From: Qipengyuania pacifica
GTDB lineage: Bacteria > Pseudomonadota > Alphaproteobacteria > Sphingomonadales > Sphingomonadaceae
DNA length: 64,000 nt
Assembly (NCBI RefSeq): GCF_019857205.1
Contig: NZ_JAHWXO010000006.1
Location: 162,034 to 226,033, forward strand
Reading direction: 5' to 3'
Below, piece by piece: positions 44,160 through 52,732 of this stretch. The notes under the pieces were generated by a model that was not told the origin of the DNA, did no database searches, and saw nothing but the letters and a program-made list of their open reading frames with translations. The first letter of the stretch is position 1. Every line of letters begins with the position of its first letter. The translations under genes were made by a program, and so were the position numbers.

Positions 44160-44430
44160 CTATTGGCGAATGCTGAACACATTACCCTCGACGTCGCAAT
44201 CTGTGGCTTCAAACGAGCGCTGTCGCACAGATGGAGACAGGAATGGGGCCGTGAGCAGACTTTCCGGTTTCAGCCATGGTCACGTCTGAACCGGACATTC
44301 TGCTTCTGCCAAAAACTATGGATATCTGGGGTCGACATTTCGATATCGTCGACTCGATAGAATACAAAGTCTGCGGCCCATCACCACATGTTACATTCGA
44401 TCCAGAACTGCATGGCGGAACGGATCCTGT
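44160..44430 (-). pseudogene. Degenerate VOC (glyoxalase-like) family remnant
   Basis: On the minus strand, one frame ends RSFEATDCDVEGNVFSIRQ-stop, the characteristic C-terminus of small VOC-domain proteins. A second frame just upstream carries YRVDDIEMSTPDIHSFWQ and NVRF, the usual middle of the same fold. The frames are broken by at least two shifts and stop codons, so no full product is made. This gap between the AlpA and LysR genes otherwise holds nothing I can identify. Confidence 0.35.
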
Positions 44431-44480
44431 CATCTAGACTAAACGGATGACGGCTATCGCCGTCTCGTGTCCAGAAAGGT

Positions 44481-45368
44481 ACACCCCTCGAAGCGATCGA
44501 GGCGTTCTTAGCGGTGGCGGAAGCGGGCGGGGTGCGCGCAGGGGCGGCGACGCTGTCGCTCAGCCCGTGAGCGACCAGTCGAAGGATCGCCGCGCTGGAG
44601 GCCTTTCTCGATATCGATCTGTTCAATCGCTCGAACGGCGGACTGCAACTCACCGCGGCTGGAATGACCTATCGCAATGCGGCCGAGGCAGCGATCGAAG
44701 CGCTCGGTCGCGTCCAAACCATGGGTACCCCCAAGCGCGACGCGACTCTTACCGTAGCGGCATCGCACAGTCTCGCCCTGCGGTGGCTGATTCCCCGAAG
44801 CGGCGATTTCGCTCTTACAACCGGTGTACATCTCGACGTTCGACCGACCCGCGATCCGAACATCCTGCGTTCCGGGGAAGCACAGTTGGCGATCTGGGCC
44901 TCGTTCCAGGATCCGGATCTCCTTTCGGAAAACGTCTTGGAAGTTCTGGGGTGCCCCGTCTCCGCTCCATCGCTCATTGAAGAACAAGGCGGTGAACTGG
45001 GCGAAGCCGACATCGCTCGCCTTCCTCTACTCGCGCCGCGCTTGCCGGAGAATCTCTGGCCGCGCTGGCTCGCCTTGGCCGGTCTTGATCACGAAGAGAT
45101 CGACGTTCGACTGTTCGATACGAATGTGCTCGCATACGAGGCCGCGGCTGCAGGACTCGGCGTCGCTCTCGCGATCCCTTTCATGTGCGAGGAGCACCTG
45201 GCCCGCGGTTCGCTGGTCCCGTGCGGCCAGTCGCGACTGATCGGGGAGCATTACAGACTCTATCGGCGCCGCAGCCGTGCGGGTCCGTCCGCACCGGAAA
45301 CGCATTTCATCCATTGGGCGCGCAGGGAGGCAAGGAAGGCGGGCGATCGCTTCGCGGCAATTGGTTGA
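44481..45368 (+). pseudogene. LysR-family regulator, inactivated by a nonsense codon in the HTH
   Basis: The frame reads LEAIEAFLAVAEAGGVRAGAATLSLSP, then TGA at 44568-44570, then ATSRRIAALEAFLDIDLFNRS, then the LysR effector domain to GDRFAAIG. The stop replaces one residue of the recognition helix (homologues have Ser there). No ATG/GTG/TTG is in frame upstream before a TGA at 44448, so the start has also been lost. The ATG at 44664 would yield an effector domain without DNA binding. It is convergent with the PaaI gene. Confidence 0.8.
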
Positions 45369-45376
45369 TCAACCTT

Positions 45377-45805
45377 CTAGCCGATCCGCACCAAGGTGGC
45401 GCTGGCGGTGACGATAAGCCTTTCCTCGGCACCATTGCTCGCATGGAAATCGGCAGTCACCACCACCTGACGCTTACCCGCGCGTTTAACCGTTGCATTG
45501 GCATACACTCGGTCACCGACACGTGCAGGGCCGAGCATATGCGTCGTCACATTCGCAGTAACGACCGCTCCGCATTGCGAAACCGCAGCAAAACCGCACA
45601 CGATGTCAGCCAGGCTTGAAAGCACCCCGCTATGTAGCGTTCCGTGCGACTGGGTTAGGTCCGGACGCACGGTTAGCGCCAGTTCGCAGGTTCCTTGCCA
45701 GCAGCGGACGACTTCCAGGCCCAAGAAGCTGGTGAAGGGCGAGGCGGCGACGCCTTCGCGTTCGATATGGGCGCGCATAGCTTCCGGTGTGTCGGGCAAG
45801 GTCAT
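45377..45805 (-). CDS. PaaI-family hotdog-fold thioesterase
   Basis: A 142-residue hotdog-fold protein with the family motif SHGTLHSGVLSSLADIVCGFAA, in which the conserved Asp (ADI) acts in catalysis, and the TANVTTHMLGPARVGDRVYANA strand. It should hydrolyse an acyl-CoA or aryl-CoA in the cytoplasm. Its ATG overlaps the DUF2855 stop by 4 bases, so both are one transcript read away from the TonB receptor at 46.9 kb. Confidence 0.88.
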   Translation of the reverse strand: MTLPDTPEAMRAHIEREGVAASPFTSFLGLEVVRCWQGTCELALTVRPDLTQSHGTLHSGVLSSLADIVCGFAAVSQCGAVVTANVTTHMLGPARVGDRVYANATVKRAGKRQVVVTADFHASNGAEERLIVTASATLVRIG

Positions 45806-46803
45806 TCGAACGCTCCTTCAGGACGAGCTATCAATAGCCGTTCGGGCGATACTCGCCCTGTCAGCAAATCGCGAAAGGCTTCTACGATCGCGTCCGGTCC
45901 GTCGACATGCTCGCGGATGAACCAGTCGGTCGATCGCGAGGCGAATTCCGCAATCGCGGCCGCGCGATCACGTTCGAATACCTCAAGGCCATTGAGCGCG
46001 ATCTCCCTACCGATCCGCTCCGGTGCGAAAAACACGGTATCGTCGTTCAACGAGGCGGCTCCCGCATGTGTTGCCCCGATCCGCACGACACGGAGGGCAT
46101 CGCCGTTCCGCTCGCTCAGACCGCGGATAAGGGAAGGGTCTCCGGTAAAATCCAGGATGAGCGTGCCGGCGGCAAGCTGCGGAAGCTCATCATGAGCCGC
46201 GACGCTGTCGTAGACCATTGTGCGCTCGACGAAATCCCGGTTACGCGCGCTCGTCAGCCCGAGCAACGGCGGACCGTCACCGTGGCGTAGGGCATAGCCA
46301 AGTGCGCTCTTGCTGGACGCGCTGGTCACCGCGATCTGTGACGCTCCGAACCAGTTCTCCTCACGTAACCAGCGATCGAGCACGAGGCCCAGCACTACCA
46401 GCGGGCGAAACAGCAGCGCATCTTCGCGCTCGCGGAGCGAACCGGCCGCGGGAAGATATCTGTTGTATCCGCGGTCGACCGCCGCGCGCTCGTCGCTCGT
46501 TTCCCGCCATCCTCCTTTTGCTGGCTCAAGACGCAGAATGGCGTGCGATGCCATCGGAACCAGTCCGTAAGCGATCGTTCCATTGGCGAGGCGCACCTCG
46601 CCCCAGGCAGGCGGCACGATCCTGGGAGGCTCGGTCGGAAACAGTTTCCAGTAGCCGAACTGACCGCCGGTCAGGGCATAGGTCACGACATTGGCGGTTA
46701 GCGCGAGTTGCAGCACCGCTCCCGGTTTGAAAGGAAAGATGGGGTTCCACTCGATCCTGTCAGATCGCAGATCTTCCCGCTCCAGCTCGTATCGCCACGC
46801 CAT
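45802..46803 (-). CDS. DUF2855 family protein
   Basis: A 333-residue protein. LTANVVTYALTGGQFGYWKLFPT and the GLVPMASHAIL segment match DUF2855, which is related to NAD(P)-binding alcohol dehydrogenase-like folds but has no known reaction. ASQIAVTSASSKSALGYALRHG resembles the nucleotide-binding turn. It is cotranscribed with a PaaI thioesterase and divergent from a TonB receptor (141-base gap), hinting at a small catabolic or detoxification unit. Confidence 0.82.
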   Translation of the reverse strand: MAWRYELEREDLRSDRIEWNPIFPFKPGAVLQLALTANVVTYALTGGQFGYWKLFPTEPPRIVPPAWGEVRLANGTIAYGLVPMASHAILRLEPAKGGWRETSDERAAVDRGYNRYLPAAGSLREREDALLFRPLVVLGLVLDRWLREENWFGASQIAVTSASSKSALGYALRHGDGPPLLGLTSARNRDFVERTMVYDSVAAHDELPQLAAGTLILDFTGDPSLIRGLSERNGDALRVVRIGATHAGAASLNDDTVFFAPERIGREIALNGLEVFERDRAAAIAEFASRSTDWFIREHVDGPDAIVEAFRDLLTGRVSPERLLIARPEGAFE

Positions 46804-46944
46804 CGAGCGGTTGTAGCAGGAGTGTTGCAGAATTGCTGTTGCCCGACAAGCAACACCGTGCCGGTCTGCGCAATACCCGGCCCGGCCAAGCCTTCGTTAC
46901 ATGCGGCCCCGTTCGCAGTTGCAGCAAATCGGATCGGGCCAACG

Positions 46945-49260
46945 ATGAATCTCGCGCTTCTCGCTTTAACCATAACCGCCGGCGCTATCGTCACCTCCCC
47001 TCTGCAAGCTCAGGATTTGCCTTCCGAAGCGGAGGGCCCGGTCGTGAAGGACCCCGCCAATACCATCGTGGTGACCGGCACCCGCAGCGCCGGACGTAGC
47101 GCACTGGAGGCAGCTGTACCGGTGGACGTTGTCAGCGAAGAGGAGCTGAACGCCACCGGGTATGCCGATCTCAACCGCGCGCTGAATTTCCTCGAGCCGT
47201 CGGTCAATTCTCCGCGCGCGGCCACCACCGCCACGGCGGCGAACACGCGGCCGATCACGCTACGCGGCCTGTCGCCCGATCAGACGCTCGTGCTCGTTAA
47301 CGGCAAGCGCCGCCACACCAACGCCGTGCTCAATGTAAACAATTCGATCGGGCGCGGATCGGCGGGCGTCGATCTCGACACGATCCCTCAGAACGCGATC
47401 CAGCGGATCGAGATCCTGCGCGACGGCGCGGCAGCGCAGTATGGCTCGGACGCGATCGGCGGGGTAGTGAACATCATCCTGAAGGACGATGCCCAGGGCG
47501 CTTCGTTCGAACTGCTGGGTGGCATCACCGAGGAAGGCGACGGGCTCAACGGGCTCGCCTCGACCAGCGGCGGGCTGCCGATCGGTCGGGGCGGTCATTT
47601 GACTCTCAGTGCATTGGTCCGCGCGCAGGAAGCGACCAACCGCGCCTTTGTCGATCAGCGCTTCGACCGGGTAACCTACCGGATAGGCGATCCGGAAGCC
47701 TCGCTTTTTGGCGGATCGGTCAATTTCGGCCTGCCACTCGGCGACGCGGAACTCTACGGTTTCGGCACGGTCGCGCAAAAAATTTCGAACAACGGTGCGG
47801 GCTTTCGCGTGCCCGGCACCTCGCTGCTCTATCCCGACGGTTTCCTGCCGGTCATCGAACCGCACATCTGGGATGGCAGCGGGACCTTAGGTATCTCCGC
47901 CGATCTCGGCGGCTTCGCGCTCGATCTGAGCCAGACCTACGGCCGCAACGAGGCGGATTTCCGCGTCTTCGATACGGTGAATGTGTCGCTGGGTCTCGAC
48001 AGCCCGACCAGCTTTGATTCGGGCGGCGTGACCTATGAACAATATGTCACCGATTTCGGCGTCTCGCGCTCGCTCGGACTTCTCGCCGGAGGCAATATCG
48101 CCGCCGGCGCGCAGTACCGCCGCGAAACCTACGCCATCCGCGAGGGAGAACCCGCCGCTTCGACCGGAGTCGGTGCGGACGGTTTCGCGGGGTTCGCTCC
48201 GCGCCGACCGGTGAATGAGGCGCGCGATGCCTTTGCATTCTATCTCGACGCCGAGCTGCGCCCGATCGAGGCGCTGCTGATCGGCGGGGCGGTCCGTTAC
48301 GACGAGTATGACGATTCCGGTGGAGAGACGACCTGGCGGGTTTCAGCCCGCGCCGATCTGACAGAGGGCCTGGCGCTGCGCGGCGCGATCGGAACTGCGT
48401 TCCGCGCGCCTTCGTTGCAACAGCAGAATTTCAGCGCGGTGCAGGGCGCACTTTCGGCAGGGCAGCTGGTTTCGGTAGCGACGCTGCCGGTGAGCGACCC
48501 GATCGCGCGCGCGTTGGGTGCGGGAGATCTGCGACCCGAGCGCTCACGTAATTACAGCGCGGGTATCGTGCTGGAGCCGACGCCCCGCCTCGCTTTCACC
48601 CTGGATGCGTTTCACATCCAAATCGATGATCGCATCGCGCTGAGTGAACAGCTGCGCGGGGCGGCGGTGAATGCCATTCTGGCCGGCGCTGGTATAGTTG
48701 GCTTCTCGCAGGTACGCTTCTTCACCAACGCGGTCGATACCAGGACTACCGGTGTGGAGGCCACCGCGCGCTGGTCGGCCAGCCTCAGTCCGGAAACGCG
48801 GGCAAGCATGGATGTCGGCTTCGCGCTCTATGACACGGAATTGGAAAGTCTCCGCGCCAATCCGGTGCTGCCGACTCTGCCGTTGCTCGGCGAGAAGTCG
48901 ATCTTGTTCCTGACCGAAGCGCAGCCGCGCGACAAGCTAACCGTGCAGGCTGTCGTCGAGCACCGGTCAGTGAGCGCACGTGCAGCGCTGACCCGTTTCG
49001 GCACCTACACCTCGCAACCGCTCGTGGAGACGCAGACCTTCGATGGCGGCACGTCATTCGACCTGTCGCTGAGCTACGCCCTGTCTTCCGCGATCATGCT
49101 TACCGCCGGCGTGCAGAACCTGTTCGACGACCGGCCGGAAGAGATTGCTGATCAGGCGCGCTTCATCGCCGCAACCGGCGGCAGCTTTCCCACGGGCGAG
49201 GAGACGCCGCTCGGCGTCAACGGGCGTAGCTATTTCGTGCAGCTACGAGGGAATTTCTGA
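46945..49260 (+). CDS. TonB-dependent outer-membrane receptor
   Basis: A 771-residue receptor with a signal peptide (cleavage after PLQAQ), the TonB-box-like TIVVTGTRSAGR, a plug with RPITLRGLSPDQTLVLVNGKRRHTNA and RIEILRDGAAAQYGSDAIGGVVNI, and a barrel ending YFVQLRGNF. The GKRRH and DGAAAQYGSDAI plug motifs are of the sphingomonad TonB-receptor type often linked with sugars, phosphate esters or small organics. The stop overlaps the start of the phoD gene by one base, so the two were probably co-expressed. Start at 46945 gives the signal peptide. Confidence 0.9.
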   Translation: MNLALLALTITAGAIVTSPLQAQDLPSEAEGPVVKDPANTIVVTGTRSAGRSALEAAVPVDVVSEEELNATGYADLNRALNFLEPSVNSPRAATTATAANTRPITLRGLSPDQTLVLVNGKRRHTNAVLNVNNSIGRGSAGVDLDTIPQNAIQRIEILRDGAAAQYGSDAIGGVVNIILKDDAQGASFELLGGITEEGDGLNGLASTSGGLPIGRGGHLTLSALVRAQEATNRAFVDQRFDRVTYRIGDPEASLFGGSVNFGLPLGDAELYGFGTVAQKISNNGAGFRVPGTSLLYPDGFLPVIEPHIWDGSGTLGISADLGGFALDLSQTYGRNEADFRVFDTVNVSLGLDSPTSFDSGGVTYEQYVTDFGVSRSLGLLAGGNIAAGAQYRRETYAIREGEPAASTGVGADGFAGFAPRRPVNEARDAFAFYLDAELRPIEALLIGGAVRYDEYDDSGGETTWRVSARADLTEGLALRGAIGTAFRAPSLQQQNFSAVQGALSAGQLVSVATLPVSDPIARALGAGDLRPERSRNYSAGIVLEPTPRLAFTLDAFHIQIDDRIALSEQLRGAAVNAILAGAGIVGFSQVRFFTNAVDTRTTGVEATARWSASLSPETRASMDVGFALYDTELESLRANPVLPTLPLLGEKSILFLTEAQPRDKLTVQAVVEHRSVSARAALTRFGTYTSQPLVETQTFDGGTSFDLSLSYALSSAIMLTAGVQNLFDDRPEEIADQARFIAATGGSFPTGEETPLGVNGRSYFVQLRGNF

Positions 49261-50764
49261 TGGTGTCGCGTCGCGCATTGCTTGGCCGGACGGCGCTGGC
49301 GCTGGCTGCGTCTCGCTTCCTGTCTCCGGTAACGGCCATCGCTGTGCAACCGCAACCATATGCCGATGGCGATCCCTTTATGCTCGGCGTCGCCTCGGGC
49401 GATCCGCGTCCTGATGGGTTCGTGCTCTGGACTCGGCCTTTGGGTCTGTCGGGCACTGCTACGGTCGGTGTGGAGATCGCCGACGACGATGGTTTCCGCA
49501 GGATCGTGCGCAGTGGTTCGGTCACCGCAAGTCCTGCGCGCGGGCACGCAGTGCATGTGGAGCCGGTCGACCTCGATCCAGCACGCACTTATTTCTACCG
49601 TTTTCACCTCGATGGAGCGACGAGCCCCATCGGTCGCACAGCCACGATCGATCCGCAGGCCACGCGCATGCGCCTCGCGCTCGCGGCCTGCCAGCATTGG
49701 GAACATGGCTGGTTTTCCGCCTATCGGGACATGGTCGCGCAGGAGATCAATGTTCTCCTGCATGTCGGAGACTACATCTACGAGAAGTCTTTCGGGACCG
49801 GCCCCGACGTTCGCAGTTTCGGCGCGCCCGATCCGTTCACGCTGGACGAGTATCGCGTTCGTCATGCGCTCTACCGCACCGATCCCGATCTGCAGGCCGC
49901 CACCGCTGCCTTCCCGATCATCGCGACCTGGGACGATCACGAGGTAGAGAATGACTATGCCTCGCTTCAGGGCAGCGTCACAGAAGACCCTGCCGCTTTC
50001 GTTGCGCGCAGGGCCGCTGCCTATCAGGCATGGTTCGAACACATGCCGATATCGCCGCGCCGCTTAACACCGCATGGCGCGGCGGACATTGTGCGCAGAT
50101 TCGAATGGGGCGCGCTAGCCAGCCTCTCGGTTCTCGACTGCCGCCAGTTCCGCACGTCGCAGCCGTGTGGACGCGGCGGGCAGGTGATCGCGGACTGCGC
50201 GGAGGTCTTCGATCCGGTGGCGACCATGCTCGGGCTCGAACAGGAGGCGTGGTTGCGCAATCGCCTGGCGAACGAGCGCACCCGTTGGAGCCTGATCGGT
50301 CAGGCGACGATGGTCTCGCGGCTGCCCTTGCCGGGCGGAGGCGATGCGCGCTGGTCCGATATCTGGGATGGCTACGCCGCCTCTCGCGACCGCCTGATCG
50401 CTGCACTGCGCCAGCCGGCGGTGCGCAATGCGGTGCTGCTTGGCGGCGACGTCCATTCCTTCTGGGCCAACGACATCCCATCCGATCCGGAGTGGATGGG
50501 ATGTCGTTGGTCGCGAGCGAGATCGTCACGTCCTGTCTCGCCTCGCGCAGCGGCCCCGAAGAGCTCTTCACAGGCATCCAGGGCCGCAATCCGCAGGTCC
50601 GCTTCCATGATAATGATAACGCCGGATACACTCTGCTCGACATAGATGCTGAACGGATCGACGGCCGGTTTCGCGCAGTTCGTGATCTGACGGATCCCAA
50701 TAGCGCCAGCTTCGATTTGCGCCGGTTCGCTATCGAGGACAGGGCGCCCGGGGTGAGAATTTAG
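49260..50764 (+). pseudogene. phoD: PhoD-like alkaline phosphatase with a frameshift
   Basis: Frame 1 (49260-50645) begins with a Tat-like signal (SRRALLGRTALALAAS) and a PhoD N-domain (FMLGVASGDPRPDGFVLWTRPL), then the metallophosphatase core (ALAACQHWEHGWFSAYRDM, TWDDHEVENDY, VLLGGDVHSFWAND). After about 50490 the PhoD C-terminus continues in another frame as MSLVASEIVTSCLASRSGPE to GVRI at 50764. The break coincides with a 17-bp perfect inverted repeat. PhoD hydrolyses phosphodiesters with Ca/Fe in the periplasm; the product here is most likely inactive, unless this is a sequencing error. Confidence 0.8.
50467..50510. repeat. 17-bp perfect inverted repeat at the phoD frameshift
   Basis: CCAACGACATCCCATCC (50467-50483) and its exact complement GGATGGGATGTCGTTGG (50494-50510) flank 10 bases. 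It sits inside the coding sequence where the reading frame changes, and encodes WANDIPSD on one arm. Confidence 0.85.
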
Positions 50765-50845
50765 TTTTGAAATGAGCGTTTAGGCTTTGTAGATCGTACG
50801 AATCTAACTTCCGAAACGCTATTGGGGGATGCCGGGTTGAGCTTC

Positions 50846-51235
50846 TTGGTTCTCGCCAAACGTGAGCGTACAGCTTGACGGGCGAGATGCTCCAGATTGG
50901 CAGAGCCCCGGCAGATTGGTTCGATCCCGAATTACGTCGATACTCGTCAATGAATGCAGTCATCGCTTTACTGCTCCGCCTGGTCAAAATATCACGACGC
51001 TTTGCGCACAGCCTCATTAGTACGCTGCAGTCCACGGTTCTCGCTCTCCAGAGTTCTCACCTTTGACAGCCCGCTCGGCGGATACTTCAACACAAGTATT
51101 GCTGTCAGCCTTGGCCGGGCTCCCTGCTTCCGCCGTCTGACGAACTATCAATTGAGCGGCCCTAGCACGTGCGACAAGTTCTCCTTACCCATCGATTGTG
51201 AGGTTCGACTGGAATGAGACCCATGACGTCTGTCA
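50846..51235 (-). pseudogene. IS3-family transposase remnant (orfA end and orfB start)
   Basis: On the minus strand, one frame shows KVRTLESENRGLQRTNEAVRKAS, the C-terminal coiled coil of IS3-type OrfA. Another shows MTAFIDEYRRNSGS followed by degenerate sequence to LPIWSISPVKLYAHV, the N-terminus of OrfB. Frameshifts and stops break both. The rest of this otherwise gene-free stretch (50765-51296) has no recognisable gene. The remnant is unrelated in position to the IS3-family element at 61.9 kb. Confidence 0.6.
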
Positions 51236-51296
51236 CGATCATACGTGGCAAGGCGGTCCGACTCTGAAACCAGTGGAGAGAGCACTGCGGCTCATG

Positions 51297-52442
51297 TCAC
51301 GAAAGTTTCGATCGAGATACATGGCGGCGGCGCGTCGTTCGCCATTGCTGCAAGATTGTCCGTTTCTGATTCGGCCCGGCCGACTTGACGGTCGGCTCGG
51401 GTGGCGGTGTGTTCGAGAAGCGCGGCGAGGGCATTGCCTGAATGATTCCATCGATTTTCTTGTAGATTTGTCGGGCCGCCATATGCGGATGCGAAGCGGC
51501 TTCGTCCGGATCTAACACCGGCGCGAAACATGCATCGGTCCCCTCCAGCAAGGTCATCCATTCGTCGCGCGTCCTTCGTCGGAATAGTTCCTCGAACCGA
51601 TGTCTGAGGTCTGGCCAGCAGGCCGGATCGTAGCCGTTTGCAAAATCCGGTTGATCCGCAATGCCCAGCTTCTGGCAAAGCAATGTGTAAAATTTCGGTT
51701 CGAGCGACCCCAGAGAGATGTATCGATCGTCCGCGCATCGATAGGTCGAATACCAGTGCGGACCGTCAAGGATGCTGCGACCGCGCTCGTTGACGAAATG
51801 TCCTGTTGCTTTCAAACTGAGCAGCAGGTTCATCATATGCGCGCTTCCATCCACGATGGCGGCATCCACGACTTGTCCTTTCCCCGATTCACGGGCGCTA
51901 AGGATGGCGGCGAGCAGGCCGACTGCCAGATAGAGCGCGCCACCGCCGATGTCGCCGACGAGTCCGGGAGGTGCCATCGGAAGCGCACCCGGTTCGCCAG
52001 CATACCAGAGCGCGCCGGACAGTGCGATATAGTTGATGTCGTGGCCGGCGGTCTGCGCGAGAGGTCCATCCTGCCCCCAACCAGTCATCCGGCCGAACAC
52101 GAGCGCCGGATTGCGATCGAGGCAAACATCGGGTCCAAGACCCAACCGTTCCATTACACCAGGACGCATGCCCTCGATGATCGCATGGCTGTGCTCAACA
52201 AGATCGAGGACGTGCTCGACCGCTGCGGACTGCTTCAAATCGAGGGATACAAATCGCTTACCGCGATTGAGAATCGCCTCACGGCCAAGGTCGATCGTAT
52301 CCCGATTAGGGATAACACGATCGACAACTACAACGTCGGCTCCAAGATCTGCCAGCAACATTCCGCAAAATGGCGCTGGACCGATACCGGCAATCTCGAT
52401 GACCCTGATACCAGCGAGCGGACCGCATCCCGACATCTGCAA
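51297..52442 (-). CDS. CaiB/BaiF CoA-transferase family, alpha-methylacyl-CoA racemase (AMACR) type
   Basis: A 381-residue family III CoA-transferase-fold protein. It starts LAGIRVIEIAGIGPAPFCGMLLADLGADV, and has FGRMTGWGQDGPLAQTAGHDINYIALSGAL, where the His-Asp pair of AMACR (GHDIN) is kept. This HDINY motif favours a 2-methylacyl-CoA racemase over a CoA-transferase. It would equilibrate 2R/2S-methyl branches before beta-oxidation. It is divergent from the synthetase operon, with about 290 bases between. Confidence 0.85.
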   Translation of the reverse strand: MQMSGCGPLAGIRVIEIAGIGPAPFCGMLLADLGADVVVVDRVIPNRDTIDLGREAILNRGKRFVSLDLKQSAAVEHVLDLVEHSHAIIEGMRPGVMERLGLGPDVCLDRNPALVFGRMTGWGQDGPLAQTAGHDINYIALSGALWYAGEPGALPMAPPGLVGDIGGGALYLAVGLLAAILSARESGKGQVVDAAIVDGSAHMMNLLLSLKATGHFVNERGRSILDGPHWYSTYRCADDRYISLGSLEPKFYTLLCQKLGIADQPDFANGYDPACWPDLRHRFEELFRRRTRDEWMTLLEGTDACFAPVLDPDEAASHPHMAARQIYKKIDGIIQAMPSPRFSNTPPPEPTVKSAGPNQKRTILQQWRTTRRRHVSRSKLS

Positions 52443-52566
52443 TTTCTTTCCAATGGCTCGAACACTACGGAGATCATCGCCGATCTATTATCGGGCATCA
52501 AATTCATTCAAGCTCCAAAATATTCCCAGATGGAATGTTGAATGGGCCCTGCCACCATGAACTAGA

Positions 52567-52630
52567 GGAATATTAGCGGCGGATAATGAATTGGACAGGT
52601 GTGACGATTTACCCAATCTGATCATTTCGG
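52567..52630. promoter_or_regulatory. Conserved promoter-region motif, copy A (synthetase operon / AMACR)
   Basis: GGAATA, a 14-base variable part, TGAATT, then TGACGATT, CCCAA and GATCAT in order. A similar series lies at 58492-58547 before the TonB receptor. The 290-base gap between the divergent AMACR and synthetase genes holds no gene. Confidence 0.5.
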
Positions 52631-52732
52631 GGATGTTTGAAGTCTAAGCGGAGAAAATCCGATGGAGAGGATACATATGCGTGGAAACTGCGCAAACGGA
52701 TGCAGCGCCGCCCCGTGCAAGGGGCAGCGCTA

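Noticed and set aside
44447..44980. 177-residue plus-strand frame
   Set aside because: Lies out of frame with the LysR remnant, Arg/Ser-rich with no domain; shadow of the pseudogene.
44664..45368. Complete LysR-type gene of 234 residues
   Set aside because: The same frame continues upstream with a LysR HTH that is cut by TGA; the shorter frame is only the effector domain.
50030..50764. Separate gene in the second phoD frame
   Set aside because: Only the part after about 50500 is PhoD-like; the earlier part is a shadow of the first frame. It is the continuation of phoD after the frameshift.
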